This document shows positions 17,697-26,764 of a stretch of 64,000 bases of DNA, one piece after another; the first letter of the stretch is position 1; the number at the start of each line of letters is the position of its first letter. Below the pieces are notes generated by a model that had not been told where the DNA came from, made no database searches, and saw nothing but the letters and a program-made list of their open reading frames with translations. Source of the stretch: Acidobacteriota bacterium (GTDB lineage Bacteria; Acidobacteriota; Thermoanaerobaculia; UBA5066; Gp7-AA6); the NCBI GenBank assembly GCA_020199905.1, contig JAIVJS010000071.1, positions 72,668 to 136,667 on the forward strand. Reading direction: 5' to 3'. A program made the translations under genes and the position numbers.

Positions 17697-17702
17697 TGTA
17701 AT
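17697..17702 (+). promoter_or_regulatory. Possible -10 box (TGTAAT) 12 nt before tdk
   Basis: TGTAAT lies 12 nt before ATG 17715, which would give a leader of about 6 nt, too short for a ribosome site. Confidence 0.4.
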
Positions 17703-17714
17703 ATCCGCGCCCCC

Positions 17715-18284
17715 ATGGCCCTCATAAAAACCCAGCTCGGCTGGATCGAAGTGATCTGCGGAAGCATGTTCTCCGGAAAGAGCGAAGAGCTCATCCGGCG
17801 GCTGCGGCGGGCGATCATCGCGAAACAGCGGGTTCAGATCTTCAAGCCGGCGATCGACGACCGCTTCGCGGTGGCGGAGATCGTGTCCCACAGCGAGATG
17901 CGCCTGCCCTCGACCTCCGTCTCCTCGAGCGAGGAATTGCTCGGGAAGCTCGACCATCGGACGGAGGTGGTCGGGGTGGACGAGGCGCAGTTCTTCGACG
18001 CGGGCCTGGTCGCCGCCTGCCAGAGGATGGCCGACCAGGGAAAGCGAGTCATCGTCGCGGGACTCGACAAGGATTACCGCGGGAACCCCTTCGAGCCGAT
18101 CCCCTCCCTCATGGCTGTTGCGGAGGACGTCACCAAGACGCTCGCGATCTGCGTCCGGTGCGGATCCCCCGCGAACAACACGCAGCGCCTGGTGGAAAGC
18201 GACGAGCGCGTCATCGTCGGCGCGCAGGGAGTCTATGAGGCGCGCTGCCGCCGCTGCTTCGAGCCGCCCGACCGGGCCGATTGA
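17715..18284 (+). CDS. tdk: Thymidine kinase, type II
   Basis: Phosphorylates thymidine to dTMP with ATP. 189 residues: P-loop [18 protein letters not shown], lid region, [13 protein letters not shown] (Walker B with catalytic Glu), [20 protein letters not shown], and four structural-zinc cysteines in CVRCGSP and ARCRRCF. ATG 17715 was chosen because it directly precedes the conserved N-terminus and follows a -10-like box; the longer open frame from 17646 lacks similarity. Together with the preceding deoxyribosyltransferase-like gene it suggests deoxynucleoside salvage. Confidence 0.95.
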   Translation: MALIKTQLGWIEVICGSMFSGKSEELIRRLRRAIIAKQRVQIFKPAIDDRFAVAEIVSHSEMRLPSTSVSSSEELLGKLDHRTEVVGVDEAQFFDAGLVAACQRMADQGKRVIVAGLDKDYRGNPFEPIPSLMAVAEDVTKTLAICVRCGSPANNTQRLVESDERVIVGAQGVYEARCRRCFEPPDRAD

Positions 18285-18652
18285 CAATTCTTGCTGCAGC
18301 GCGCACTCGCCGGAGTAGCGCCCACCCGACGTTCGCCTCCCTCTTTTTCCCCGCGCGCCCGATGCCATTCCGTGCGTTCCCGCGAAAGCGCCAATGATTA
18401 CGGCTCGCCGGGAGTTTTCCGGAGAGCCGGCGGAAAACTCTGTCGAAATGCCTGTGGAAAGCGGACAAAAATGACTAGAACCATTGATCTCGGTCCGGTT
18501 TGCACCGACCTCTGTGCGTCTCAATAAGTCGAAGCGTATCTGCGATTTACGAACTCGCGCCGAAAACTCAGCGGTGTGGCGAGGCGGGCCGGAGGGCCTG
18601 CGGGTCGTTTTCCACACCCGCAAACGCCTTTTCCCCATGCACTTACCTCGAA
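18285..18652 (+). other. Intergenic region with a 10-bp inverted repeat
   Basis: 368 bases between convergent tdk and the mutase gene. It holds a perfect inverted repeat gagttttccg / cggaaaactc (18412-18421 and 18431-18440, 9-nt loop) without a U-run, so not an ordinary terminator. AT content is higher than in the flanking genes. No open frame with family similarity and no RNA gene was recognised. Confidence 0.45.
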
Positions 18653-20233
18653 TTAACCTCCGGGCCCGTGTTCGCCATACACGGATTTCAGGCGGGCGAC
18701 GACTTCGCCGAGCGTCACCCCGGCCGTTACGCCCGTGAGAATCGCCGGCATCACGTTGCGATCCTCCCGTGCGTCGCGCTCGAGAGCCTCGAGCGCCGTC
18801 GTGACGGCGGCGGCGTCCCGGCGGGACTTGAAGGCGGCGAGCCGCTCGATCTGATCGCGTTCGATCGCGGGATCGATCGTCAGCAGCGGGGGGCGGAGGT
18901 CCTCCTCTTCCCGAAACGCGTTGACCCCCACGACCGTCCGGCGCCCCTCCTCCACTTCCCGCTGGGCGGAGTAGGCGGCTTCCTCGATCTCCCGCGCCAG
19001 GAATCCCTGCTCGATAGCGGCAACGGCTCCCCCGAGGCCGTCAATCTTGCGGAGAAGGTCGCGCGCCCTCGATCGGATCTCCTCGGTCCACGCCTCGACG
19101 AGATAGGAGCCTCCGAGCGGGTCGGCCACGTCCGCCGCGCCCGACTCGCAGGCGATGACCTGCTGGGTGCGCAGCGCGAGCCGGGCCGACGACTCGGTCG
19201 GGAGCGCGAGCGCTTCGTCCGCGGCGTTGGTGTGCAGGGACGACGCGCCTCCGAGGACCGCCGAGAGCGCCTGCAGGGTCACCCGGACGGCGTTGACGTC
19301 CGTCTGCTGCGCGGTCAGCGTCGAACCGGCCGTCTGCGCGTGGAAGCGGAGACGCCAGGAGCGCGGGTCCTTCGCTCCGAAACGATCGCGGACGATCTCC
19401 GCCCAGAGCGATCGCGCGGCTCGGAATTTCGCGACCTCCTCGAAGAAATTGGAGTGCGCGTTGAAGAAGAACGAGATTCGCGGAGCGAACTCGTCCACCG
19501 CCAGGCCGCGGGCGAGCGCCGCCTCCACGTACGCGATCGCGTTGCCGAGCGTGAAGGCGACCTCCTGGACCGCGGTCGATCCCGCCTCGCGGATGTGGTA
19601 CCCCGACACGGAGATCGTGTTCCAGCGCGGAACCTCCTTCCCGCAGAACTCGAAAACATCCGTGGTCAGCTTGAGCGAAGCCCGCGGCGGAAAGATGTAC
19701 GTGCCCCGGGCGACGTACTCCTTCAGCAGATCGTTCTGGACGGTCCCCGAAAGCGCGTCCCAGCGGAGACCTCGCTCACGCGCGACGGCGAGCAGGAAGG
19801 CCAGGAGGATCGAAGCGGTGGAGTTGATCGTCATCGAAATGGACACGCGGTCGAGCGGGAGGCCTTCGGTCAGGATCCGCATGTCCTCGAGCGTCGAGAT
19901 CGCCACGCCGACCCGGCCGACCTCCCCCCGCGCGACCGGATCGTCGGAGTCGTAGCCCATCTGCGTCGGAAGATCGAACGCGACGGAGAGACCGGTCTGG
20001 CCCTGCTCGAGCAGGTAGCGGTAGCGCCGGTTGGACTCCCGCGCCGACCCGAATCCCGCGTACTGGCGCATCGTCCAGAACCGGGCGCGATACATCTCCC
20101 GGGAGATGCCGCGGGTATAGGGAAAATCGCCGGGCGCCGGGTCTCCGTAGAACGGGGCTATGGGGATACCCGAGCTCGTCTCCAACGGAACGGGGCGTCC
20201 CGCCTCCTTCGCGCGAACGGGCGCCTTCTTCAT
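18653..20233 (-). CDS. Methylmalonyl-CoA mutase-type catalytic subunit without B12 domain
   Basis: 526 residues covering only the TIM-barrel acyl-CoA-binding domain of the adenosylcobalamin-dependent acyl-CoA mutases: [77 protein letters not shown] and [17 protein letters not shown]. The cobalamin-binding domain (DxHxxG) is absent, so a separate small subunit must be encoded elsewhere, as in two-subunit archaeal-type mutases. It would interconvert methylmalonyl-CoA and succinyl-CoA, feeding the sdh/suc genes, although another short branched acyl-CoA is possible. ATG 20233 has a TAGAAT box 6 nt upstream, another leaderless candidate. Confidence 0.9.
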   Translation of the reverse strand: MKKAPVRAKEAGRPVPLETSSGIPIAPFYGDPAPGDFPYTRGISREMYRARFWTMRQYAGFGSARESNRRYRYLLEQGQTGLSVAFDLPTQMGYDSDDPVARGEVGRVGVAISTLEDMRILTEGLPLDRVSISMTINSTASILLAFLLAVARERGLRWDALSGTVQNDLLKEYVARGTYIFPPRASLKLTTDVFEFCGKEVPRWNTISVSGYHIREAGSTAVQEVAFTLGNAIAYVEAALARGLAVDEFAPRISFFFNAHSNFFEEVAKFRAARSLWAEIVRDRFGAKDPRSWRLRFHAQTAGSTLTAQQTDVNAVRVTLQALSAVLGGASSLHTNAADEALALPTESSARLALRTQQVIACESGAADVADPLGGSYLVEAWTEEIRSRARDLLRKIDGLGGAVAAIEQGFLAREIEEAAYSAQREVEEGRRTVVGVNAFREEEDLRPPLLTIDPAIERDQIERLAAFKSRRDAAAVTTALEALERDAREDRNVMPAILTGVTAGVTLGEVVARLKSVYGEHGPGG

Positions 20234-20239
20234 GGCAAG

Positions 20240-20245
20240 ATTCTA
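20240..20245 (-). promoter_or_regulatory. -10 box (TAGAAT) exactly 6 nt before the mutase start codon
   Basis: Minus strand GGATAGAAT followed by CTTGCC and ATG 20233. Same GGATA-prefixed form as at nth, the GWxTD-like gene, mdh and the DEAD helicase. Confidence 0.68.
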
Positions 20246-20326
20246 TCCGCCGGCTCGCGGCGGCTTCGTCCGGCCGGTCCGGCGTTCCCGGGTCCGTCCC
20301 GGCGGCGTTCCGGCTCCGGCCGGCCG

Positions 20327-20332
20327 TACAAT
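20327..20332 (+). promoter_or_regulatory. -10 box (TACAAT) 10 nt before the PATAN-HDOD gene
   Basis: TACAAT then 10 nt to GTG 20343. Any transcript would have a leader of at most about 4 nt. Confidence 0.55.
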
Positions 20333-20342
20333 AGGCCTTTCC

Positions 20343-21767
20343 GTGACCAACCATTTACGCGGGCGGCTGGAAGTCTTCGGCTTCGCCGATCTTCTCCAGT
20401 GGATGGAGTTGAACCACCGTTCGGGGCGGCTGACCCTGTCTCAGGGGCGCGACCGCCGCCTCCTCGACTGGCGGGGCGGGGAGATCGTGTACGTATCGGG
20501 GTCGATTCCCCGCCACCGGCTGGGGGTCCACCTTCTCCGAAGCGGCGCCCTGCCGGCCGCCACCCTGTACGACCTGCTCGCCCGTAACTTCACGAGCGAC
20601 AAGAACCTCACGCGCCTGATCCTCGAGGGCGGGCACGACACGCACGACGGCCTGTCGCTGCGCGTTGAGGAGCTGGCCCGAAAGCTCCTCTTCGAGATGT
20701 TCGACTGGAACGAGGCGCAGTTCGAATACGACCCCGAGCACCGGGTCCAGCCCATCCTGCGCATCGGCCTGACTCTCCGCGGACAGGCCCTCGCCTTTCA
20801 GGGTGTCAAGAATCTCGACGATTCCCACCGGCGGCGCCCGCGCCGGAAATCGGTCCGGGACGAAGCGGAGATCTGGGACTCTCCGTTCGAGCCGAAGGAG
20901 TCGGAGGAGCGCTTCTGGGACCTGCTCGAAAGAACCGAGTCGACGGTGTCACCCGAGGAGGCGCGCAAACTCGCCCGCGCCTTCCGGGAGTTCGTGGACC
21001 GGCTCCGAGCCCTCTCCCAGCGGGCGGTCGCGATGCGGCCCATCTTCGAAGACACCGCGGTCATGCTTTCGGAGCTCCTGAGGAAGTCGCCCGTCGATCC
21101 GACTGCCGTCATTCCCGTGGCGGCCCTGGACCCCTATCTCAGTCTCGACCTGCTCATCCTCGCCAACGCGCTTTCCGTCGATCGCGACAACGCCGTGGGC
21201 ACGGTGCCCGACGCCGTCGAACGGCTGGGCGGACGGGCGGTCACGGTCCTGATCGACCGGTTGACGGCCGTCGATTTCGACCGGATCCCCGACTCGGACG
21301 GCGCGGCTCGCGCGCTGCGGCGGGCGAGCGTTTCCGCCGCGGTGGCCGCCGGCCGGTACGCGGAGCGCTACGGCACGACGCGCGAGCGCGCCTACACGCT
21401 CGGCCTCCTGCACACCGTCTGCTACGCCGAGATCTTCGAGCTCTTCCGGCTGATGGACTTCCCGGCCGGGGCGTTCCGCGGCGTGACCCTGGACGCCTAC
21501 CGGACCGCGCTCGGGGTCCGCCTCGCGGAAACGTGGAGTCTGCCTCCCGATTTTCAGTCGGTCATCTCGGACGACGGATCGGATCCGAGCGAAGCCGCTT
21601 CGCTCGTCCGCACCGCGAGGGCCACCGTGCCGGCGTGCGCGATCGGCCAGCTCGGCCACGAGCCCGTCGACCCTCTCCTGACGGAGGAGATCGCGGCCGA
21701 GGTCAACATGGTCTTCCAGTTCCTGGGCCTGCCGCCCCTGGAGGGCAAACAGGCGCGGAGGAGGTAG
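20343..21767 (+). CDS. DUF4388 (PATAN) and HDOD domain protein
   Basis: 474 residues. The N-terminal about 200 form a DUF4388/PATAN domain (LRGRLEVFGFADLLQWMELN, RSGRLTLSQG, LLDWRGGEIVYVSG), a module linked to two-component and GTPase signalling in myxobacteria, Deinococcus and Acidobacteriota. The C-terminal half is an HDOD domain (DPYLSLDLLILANALSV, VPDAVERLGGRAVTVLI), related to HD phosphohydrolases but usually lacking the catalytic HD pair. A regulatory scaffold is the best guess. GTG 20343 follows a TACAAT box. The gene is divergent from the mutase gene and its stop codon runs straight into heptad repeats. Confidence 0.78.
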   Translation: MTNHLRGRLEVFGFADLLQWMELNHRSGRLTLSQGRDRRLLDWRGGEIVYVSGSIPRHRLGVHLLRSGALPAATLYDLLARNFTSDKNLTRLILEGGHDTHDGLSLRVEELARKLLFEMFDWNEAQFEYDPEHRVQPILRIGLTLRGQALAFQGVKNLDDSHRRRPRRKSVRDEAEIWDSPFEPKESEERFWDLLERTESTVSPEEARKLARAFREFVDRLRALSQRAVAMRPIFEDTAVMLSELLRKSPVDPTAVIPVAALDPYLSLDLLILANALSVDRDNAVGTVPDAVERLGGRAVTVLIDRLTAVDFDRIPDSDGAARALRRASVSAAVAAGRYAERYGTTRERAYTLGLLHTVCYAEIFELFRLMDFPAGAFRGVTLDAYRTALGVRLAETWSLPPDFQSVISDDGSDPSEAASLVRTARATVPACAIGQLGHEPVDPLLTEEIAAEVNMVFQFLGLPPLEGKQARRR

Positions 21768-21858
21768 TCGGAGCCGGGAATCGGGTTCGAGAAACGGGAA
21801 ACGGAGGAAAAACTAAACACCGAATCTTCGCCTCCCCGCCTACCCCTTCCGCCTTCCG
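21768..21858 (+). repeat. Two heptad repeat arrays between convergent stop codons
   Basis: After the PATAN-HDOD stop: cgggaat, cgggttc, gagaaac, gggaaac, ggaggaa (21775-21809). After the VWA stop on the minus strand: CGGAAGG, CGGAAGG, GGTAGGC, GGGGAGG. The spacer is made almost entirely of 7-nt units, one family per flanking gene. Confidence 0.75.
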
Positions 21859-23499
21859 TTACTCCACATGCACGTCGGCGCGTGCGGTCCCCATCCTGCC
21901 CGTTTCCTTGTCGCGAACGTTGACGACGAGCCGGGCGTTGCCCTTGCGCACCTGGAGCCTTGCGGTGTACCGGACGGGAGCGTTCGCCGGAGCGTCGGGC
22001 GGCAGCGTGAAGCTCGCCTCTTCGCGGCTGATCTCGCTCATGCGCCCGGAGTCGTCCATGACCCCGATGTACACGTCCGCGGAGGCCTTGCGGGATGCGC
22101 CGTCGGGGAGAAACGTCAACGCGGAGGCGGGAAGCGACACGACGACCGGCATGGTGTAGTACTTCTTGTCCTTCGTGGCCGGCGCGGTCGAGAGCTGGAC
22201 CGGGATCCCGCGGTACTGGATGTTCGACCGAAGAGCGGCCTGGGCAACGTCCCCGCCCCGCTCGACCGGCGAACGAGGCGCGAAGCTCCGCCGCGATCGG
22301 ACGGTTACACCCGGCCGCGACACGGTCACCCGGACGTCCCGGAAGCCGCTTCCCGGCAGATTCGAGAGATTGACGCCCACGGAGTAGTAGGTCGACGCGT
22401 CCTGATAGACCCGCTGGAGGCCGCCGGTGAGGGCGTTCGTGTTCAGGAGGGCGATGCCGCCGGTCTCCGTCGCCAGGGACTGGAGCCCGGCCTGGCTGTC
22501 CTGCCGGGCGAAGAAGGAGACGCCCGGGCGGTTTAAGAGCGGGTCGTCTCCCCCGGCGGATCCGCCCTCCGCCGTCAGGCCTCGGGCGTCCACCGTGTAG
22601 AACGTGACGTCGGTGGCGTTGGCCCGGCGGATCAGACCCTGGACTTCTCTGCCCATGTCTCCCGCGTCGAACGAGCTCAGGCTGAAGTTTCCGAGGGCGT
22701 ACTGCATCATCGCGGAGCCGGGCTGCATGTCGAATCCGCCGGAGATCAGAAGGAACGCCCTCTTCCCGGGCAGCGCCGTCAGCGTCGTCAGCTCGGCCGA
22801 CATGTCGCGAAGCATGTTCGCGACTTCAACCCTGACCTGCTCGGCGTACATGCGGGCAAAACTCTCCCGGCTCGAACGCGATCTCGTCGAATCGATCTGG
22901 TTGAGTGTCTGCGTCTCCGTCATCAGGCGCGACATCCCGACGCCGGTCGACTCGATCTTCGAGAGGGCGGCGAACAGGGTCTCCTTGCTGGAGGTCCAGT
23001 CCGTCTGCTCCTTCGCGCGTCGGTCGAACAGAACGACGCGGCCGAGATCCGACGGACCCATCCGCGTCACGAGGTCGCGGAGAGCTTCGACCCCCCGCCG
23101 CTTGTTGTTCGGCGAGAGGTTCCCGGTGTCTATGTACATCAGGAACTGGCGCGGCACGTACGCCTCACCGCCCTTGCGGTATTCCGCGAGGACGAGGTCC
23201 GGCGACGCGCTCGCGAGGTCCGGACCGTGGATCGTGCCCTCCGCCACCCGCGTGAAATAGTCGATCGGGACTTGCTTTCCGTCGACGGTGACCCGGAACT
23301 CGTCGCGGTTCAAATCGGGGACGGGGTTTCCGCGCGAGTCCGTGACCGAGACGTCAACGTCCATCACCTGCACCCGGACTGTCTCGCGGAAGGTTCCCGG
23401 GGGGGCCTCGGGAGGAGGGGCCTGCGCGAGGGCCATCGCCGGAAGAATCGCCATCCAGAACGGTGCGACCCGAGAGACTCTGCCTGTGTTTTTCATCAC
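21859..23499 (-). CDS. VWA-related secreted protein (acidobacterial type), no MIDAS
   Basis: 546 residues. Signal peptide (RVAPFWMAILPAMALAQ), then an Ig-like opening (VQVMDVDVSVTDSRGNPVPD, LNRDEFRVTVDGKQV) typical of the VWFA-related family expanded in Acidobacteriota, a VWA fold from about residue 115 (FLMYIDTGNLSPNNKRRGVE), and a C-terminal beta-rich domain. The usual DxSxS metal site reads DTGNLSP, so classic MIDAS binding is unlikely. Function is unknown; extracytoplasmic protein binding is the general expectation. It lies downstream of the TonB receptor gene on the same strand, separated by a strong terminator. Confidence 0.82.
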   Translation of the reverse strand: MMKNTGRVSRVAPFWMAILPAMALAQAPPPEAPPGTFRETVRVQVMDVDVSVTDSRGNPVPDLNRDEFRVTVDGKQVPIDYFTRVAEGTIHGPDLASASPDLVLAEYRKGGEAYVPRQFLMYIDTGNLSPNNKRRGVEALRDLVTRMGPSDLGRVVLFDRRAKEQTDWTSSKETLFAALSKIESTGVGMSRLMTETQTLNQIDSTRSRSSRESFARMYAEQVRVEVANMLRDMSAELTTLTALPGKRAFLLISGGFDMQPGSAMMQYALGNFSLSSFDAGDMGREVQGLIRRANATDVTFYTVDARGLTAEGGSAGGDDPLLNRPGVSFFARQDSQAGLQSLATETGGIALLNTNALTGGLQRVYQDASTYYSVGVNLSNLPGSGFRDVRVTVSRPGVTVRSRRSFAPRSPVERGGDVAQAALRSNIQYRGIPVQLSTAPATKDKKYYTMPVVVSLPASALTFLPDGASRKASADVYIGVMDDSGRMSEISREEASFTLPPDAPANAPVRYTARLQVRKGNARLVVNVRDKETGRMGTARADVHVE

Positions 23500-23611
23500 T
23501 TCACCCGGCTACTTCAACCGCCGGTGTCCTGAAAGGATTCCACTTCGAGGAAATCCACTCCCGGAAGAAGCCTCTCGCCCTCGTCGGGCCGGGGTGTCCG
23601 TCGAGTCTGAG

Positions 23612-23644
23612 CAAATAAAAAGGGCCCCGGCGCGCCGGGGCCCT
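23612..23644 (-). terminator. Rho-independent terminator of the second TonB receptor gene
   Basis: A perfect 24-nt palindrome (agggccccggcg and its mirror, 23621-23644) followed on the minus strand by TTTTATTTG, 19 nt after the receptor stop codon. Confidence 0.88.
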
Positions 23645-23663
23645 CTCGCAGAGAGCGCTGAGC

Positions 23664-26585
23664 CTAGAAGCGAATGCCGGCCGAGGCCAGGTAGGTGCGA
23701 GGTGACTGGTAGTGAGTCGAGGCGGTCGCCTTTCCGAAATTGGGGCCCGTCGTGTAGGTCGTCGCCAGGCCGTTGGCGTCCTTCGGCCCGCTGTTGTTCG
23801 CAGTCACGGTCGTGTCGAACTGCTGGAGCGCCTGTTCGTTGGTGAGGTTCCGAACCTCGAACTTGATCCACGGCTCGACCGTCTTCCAGACCGGGATCCC
23901 GTAATTCAAGGCGACGTCCACACCATGCACGCGCTGGAACTCGCCCGCGCCGCGTTCGCCGAAAAAGAGGGTCTGGCTCGTCGGGGGACGACTGTACCCG
24001 GCCGGGGTGCGCGCCTTCTGCTCCGCGGAGAGCGGCACCGCGGCAGCCGCGATGTTGAACGTCAGCGGCGAGTCATACCGGTAGAGCAGGCCGAAATCGA
24101 GGTTTCCGAATCGGCCGAGCGCGAACGTGTACGTATTGAAGAAACGGAACTTGTCCCGCTGGTAACCCGCCAGACGGCCATAGGGAAAGTTCCGGTCCGC
24201 GGCGTAGATCTCGGGATAGTCGCCGGCCGTCGACGGATTGCCCGGCTGGTTGGCGGCCTCGCCCTCGATATTCCCGTGATTCTTGAGCTCGCGCGTGTAG
24301 TTGGCGTCCACGCTCCAGCGCTGCGTGATGCGATAGCGGCCCTGGAACTGAAGCGCCTGGTACTTGCGCGTCAGGGAGTCGGTGTTGCCATACAGCTGGT
24401 TATCGAACGTCCCGAAGTTCCGCCCGAGAAAATTGACGGTCGTTGTCCCGGTCGACAAGTCGATGAAATCCTCATAGAAGCTGGAGTACTTCCGGTCGAC
24501 GTACGTCAATTGGACGTACCCGAACTTGCCGATCGCGGACCCCACCGACCCGGTCCACTCGTCGATCACGGGCGATTTGATCTTGGGGTCGACGAACACG
24601 TTGGCCGTCGGGAAGCTCCCCGAGATGATGTTGTAGTTCGCGAAGTCGAATCCGGGTGCGAAGTCGAGCCCCTCTCCCGCGGGCCCTTTGTATTCGTAGA
24701 GGACGAGATTCGGCTTGCCGACGTTCGTGTTCTGACCGAATTCGCGCTCGTTGTACTTCCCGGAATACTGACCGTAGGAACCCTTGATCACCAGCCGGCT
24801 GTCGCCCTTGACGTCGTAGGCGGCAGCCACGCGGGGAACCCAGCGGGTGCTGTCGACCGTCACGATGCCCCCCGTGGCGTCACCGGTGACTTTCTCGTAG
24901 CGCACGCCGAGGTTGAACGAGAAGTGATCGTTCAAAGCCCAGCGATCCATGAAGAAAGCGGATTTGGTCTTGATGTCCAGCCGGGCGCCCACGACCGGAA
25001 TCCAGTTCTGAATCCGAGCGGCGCCCGTCTGGCCTGTCGGGATGAACAGCGGGATGTAGCGGCCGTTCGCGTCTACCGCCGGCGTGCTGTCCGCGTTTCG
25101 CTTGAAATTGGCCTGGATGACGTATCCGGTGGCCGACTGGGAGTTCCCGCCGTTTCTGTTGCTGTCGTACCACTCGTAGCCGGCCTTCAGTTCGTGGCTT
25201 CCGAGCTTCGCCGTGGGAACGAAATAGGACACGGACCCGGAGGCCTCGCGGTTGTTCCGGTCTTCGGGGTCGAGCGAGCTGAAGTAAGGCGCGTTGTAGA
25301 CCCGCTGGGGCCCCGTACGCGCCAGGATCGGAGACTCGTGGATGTCGGTCAGAGTCCCGCCCGAGTTTCGGAAGCCGAACTTCTTTTCGGAGTACTTCAA
25401 CTCCGTGAAGAGCGCGGAGGTCCAGACACCGTTGTGGCTGGCGGCCCACCGCGTGTTGGGGAGCGTTCGATTGATCTTGCCGCGCGGATCGATGTACCCG
25501 CCCAACCCGAACGTCTCCTCGGTCCTGTCGTTCTTGAGATAGGACGCCTGGAGTGTGTGGTTCGCGATGTTTCCGGTCAGCTTTCCTTCGTAGCGCTTAT
25601 TGTCGTCCGATGTCGGCACCACGATTCCCGACTCGGAGAGCACCACGCTGTCCGTCAGTTTTGCGAACCGCCCGCCGCCGTAGAACCAGAGCCCGTCCTT
25701 TAAGATCGGACCCCCGAGCGTTGCGGTGTAGGCCTTGTTGGTCTTGTCCACGCGAGGGAGGTTCCGAGACTCTTCGAAGGGCGTCTTCTTCGTCCAGTCG
25801 GTGTTCGTGAAGTCCACTCGAGCGGTTCCTGAGAAGAGGTTGCCGCCGCTCTTCGTGATTGCGTTGATGACGCCCCCGCCGAAACGGCCGTACTCCGCCG
25901 GGATGCCGCCCGTCAGGACCTGCACCTCTGCGATGGAATCCTCGATGAAGAGATTGTTCGCTGTGCCGAAGAGGTTGTCGTTGATGTCCGTGCCGTCGAT
26001 CAGGAAGACATTGTCAAAGGCCTGTCCACCGTTGATGTGCACCTGGCCGGCGTTGGGCGTATGGGGGTCCGCCTGGCCGGCAACTACGGTCCCGCCCGTG
26101 ATTCCCGGCGTATTGGCGGCGATATTGTTGAGGTTCCGGCCGACCGGGAGCTTGTTGATCTCCTCGTTGCGATAGTTCGCGCCGAGCTGTGTCGTCGCGA
26201 TGGGACTGATCGCCTCTCCGGTCACACGCACGGATTCTGAGAACTTGCTGAGCTCCATGGCCACGTCGAGCTTCGTCGTCCCGGCAAGCGTGACGGGGAG
26301 GTCCCGCTCCACGGCCGTCATGCCGGGCATCGAAAACGTCGCCTTGTAGTCGCCGGGCGGAAGGCCCCGCGCGATGTAATCGCCGTTGACCGCGGTCACC
26401 GCCGTTCGTTGTCCCTGGAGTGCCGGCGAGGTGAGCGTAATCGTGACTCCGGGGAGAGGATCGCCCTGCGAAGTCCTGACAGTTCCGGACAGGGTTCCCG
26501 TCTGAGTTCCCTGAGCCAGAATGCCACCCGCAATCCCGCAAAAAGCGATGAAGAGTACCAGGAGGCGGAGAGGGTCGCGCTTCAT
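23664..26585 (-). CDS. TonB-dependent receptor with carboxypeptidase-regulatory-like N-terminal domain
   Basis: 973 residues. Signal peptide LRLLVLFIAFCGIAGGILAQ, Ig-like regulatory domain (GTLSGTVRTSQGDPLPGV), plug (NKLPVGRNLNNIAANTPGIT, HINGGQAFDNVFLIDGTDIN, EVQVLTGGIPAEYGRFGGGV) and beta-barrel ending in TYLASAGIRF with a terminal phenylalanine. It differs from the receptor at 11486-14449 in plug and barrel, so it is a paralogue of the same Oar-like class rather than a recent copy. A strong ribosome site (GAGGAGG) precedes ATG 26585. It is divergent from one VWA gene and upstream of another, suggesting a surface module. Confidence 0.92.
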   Translation of the reverse strand: MKRDPLRLLVLFIAFCGIAGGILAQGTQTGTLSGTVRTSQGDPLPGVTITLTSPALQGQRTAVTAVNGDYIARGLPPGDYKATFSMPGMTAVERDLPVTLAGTTKLDVAMELSKFSESVRVTGEAISPIATTQLGANYRNEEINKLPVGRNLNNIAANTPGITGGTVVAGQADPHTPNAGQVHINGGQAFDNVFLIDGTDINDNLFGTANNLFIEDSIAEVQVLTGGIPAEYGRFGGGVINAITKSGGNLFSGTARVDFTNTDWTKKTPFEESRNLPRVDKTNKAYTATLGGPILKDGLWFYGGGRFAKLTDSVVLSESGIVVPTSDDNKRYEGKLTGNIANHTLQASYLKNDRTEETFGLGGYIDPRGKINRTLPNTRWAASHNGVWTSALFTELKYSEKKFGFRNSGGTLTDIHESPILARTGPQRVYNAPYFSSLDPEDRNNREASGSVSYFVPTAKLGSHELKAGYEWYDSNRNGGNSQSATGYVIQANFKRNADSTPAVDANGRYIPLFIPTGQTGAARIQNWIPVVGARLDIKTKSAFFMDRWALNDHFSFNLGVRYEKVTGDATGGIVTVDSTRWVPRVAAAYDVKGDSRLVIKGSYGQYSGKYNEREFGQNTNVGKPNLVLYEYKGPAGEGLDFAPGFDFANYNIISGSFPTANVFVDPKIKSPVIDEWTGSVGSAIGKFGYVQLTYVDRKYSSFYEDFIDLSTGTTTVNFLGRNFGTFDNQLYGNTDSLTRKYQALQFQGRYRITQRWSVDANYTRELKNHGNIEGEAANQPGNPSTAGDYPEIYAADRNFPYGRLAGYQRDKFRFFNTYTFALGRFGNLDFGLLYRYDSPLTFNIAAAAVPLSAEQKARTPAGYSRPPTSQTLFFGERGAGEFQRVHGVDVALNYGIPVWKTVEPWIKFEVRNLTNEQALQQFDTTVTANNSGPKDANGLATTYTTGPNFGKATASTHYQSPRTYLASAGIRF

Positions 26586-26764
26586 TGTCCCTCCTCAGTA
26601 TGCCGTTTTCGGCGTATGGTAACGATTTGGCAGCAAGCAAGCATAAAGCCAAGCAGCGGACGGAAACACCCATTGATTACCGGAGGTTTCTGGCCACACG
26701 CGGCGCGTCACGAGATCGGCAGGTCCGATTCCATGAATAAGAATCCAAAATTCCGTGGCGCCGG
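26586..26764 (+). other. Divergent promoter region between TonB receptor and VWA gene
   Basis: 179 bases with higher AT than the genes. It must contain the receptor's promoter; no clear -35/-10 pair or operator could be singled out. Confidence 0.35.

Noticed and set aside
17558-17714. Heptad repeat after the deoxyribosyltransferase-like gene
   Set aside because: atcgaaa/attgaga/atcgaag near 17621 and cccagcg/cccggcg near 17670 are suggestive, but units are too few and degenerate to claim.
18285-18652. Possible replication origin, because of TTTTCCACA-like words
   Set aside because: Only one or two imperfect DnaA-box-like words, no cluster, no dnaA/dnaN/parAB neighbours.
18500-20587. Long plus-strand open frame opposite the mutase gene
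   Set aside because: It is arginine/glycine-rich shadow translation of a GC-rich gene; the minus strand holds all family motifs.
23712-25703. 663-residue plus-strand frame opposite the TonB receptor
   Set aside because: No family features and it opposes a complete receptor with signal peptide and terminator.
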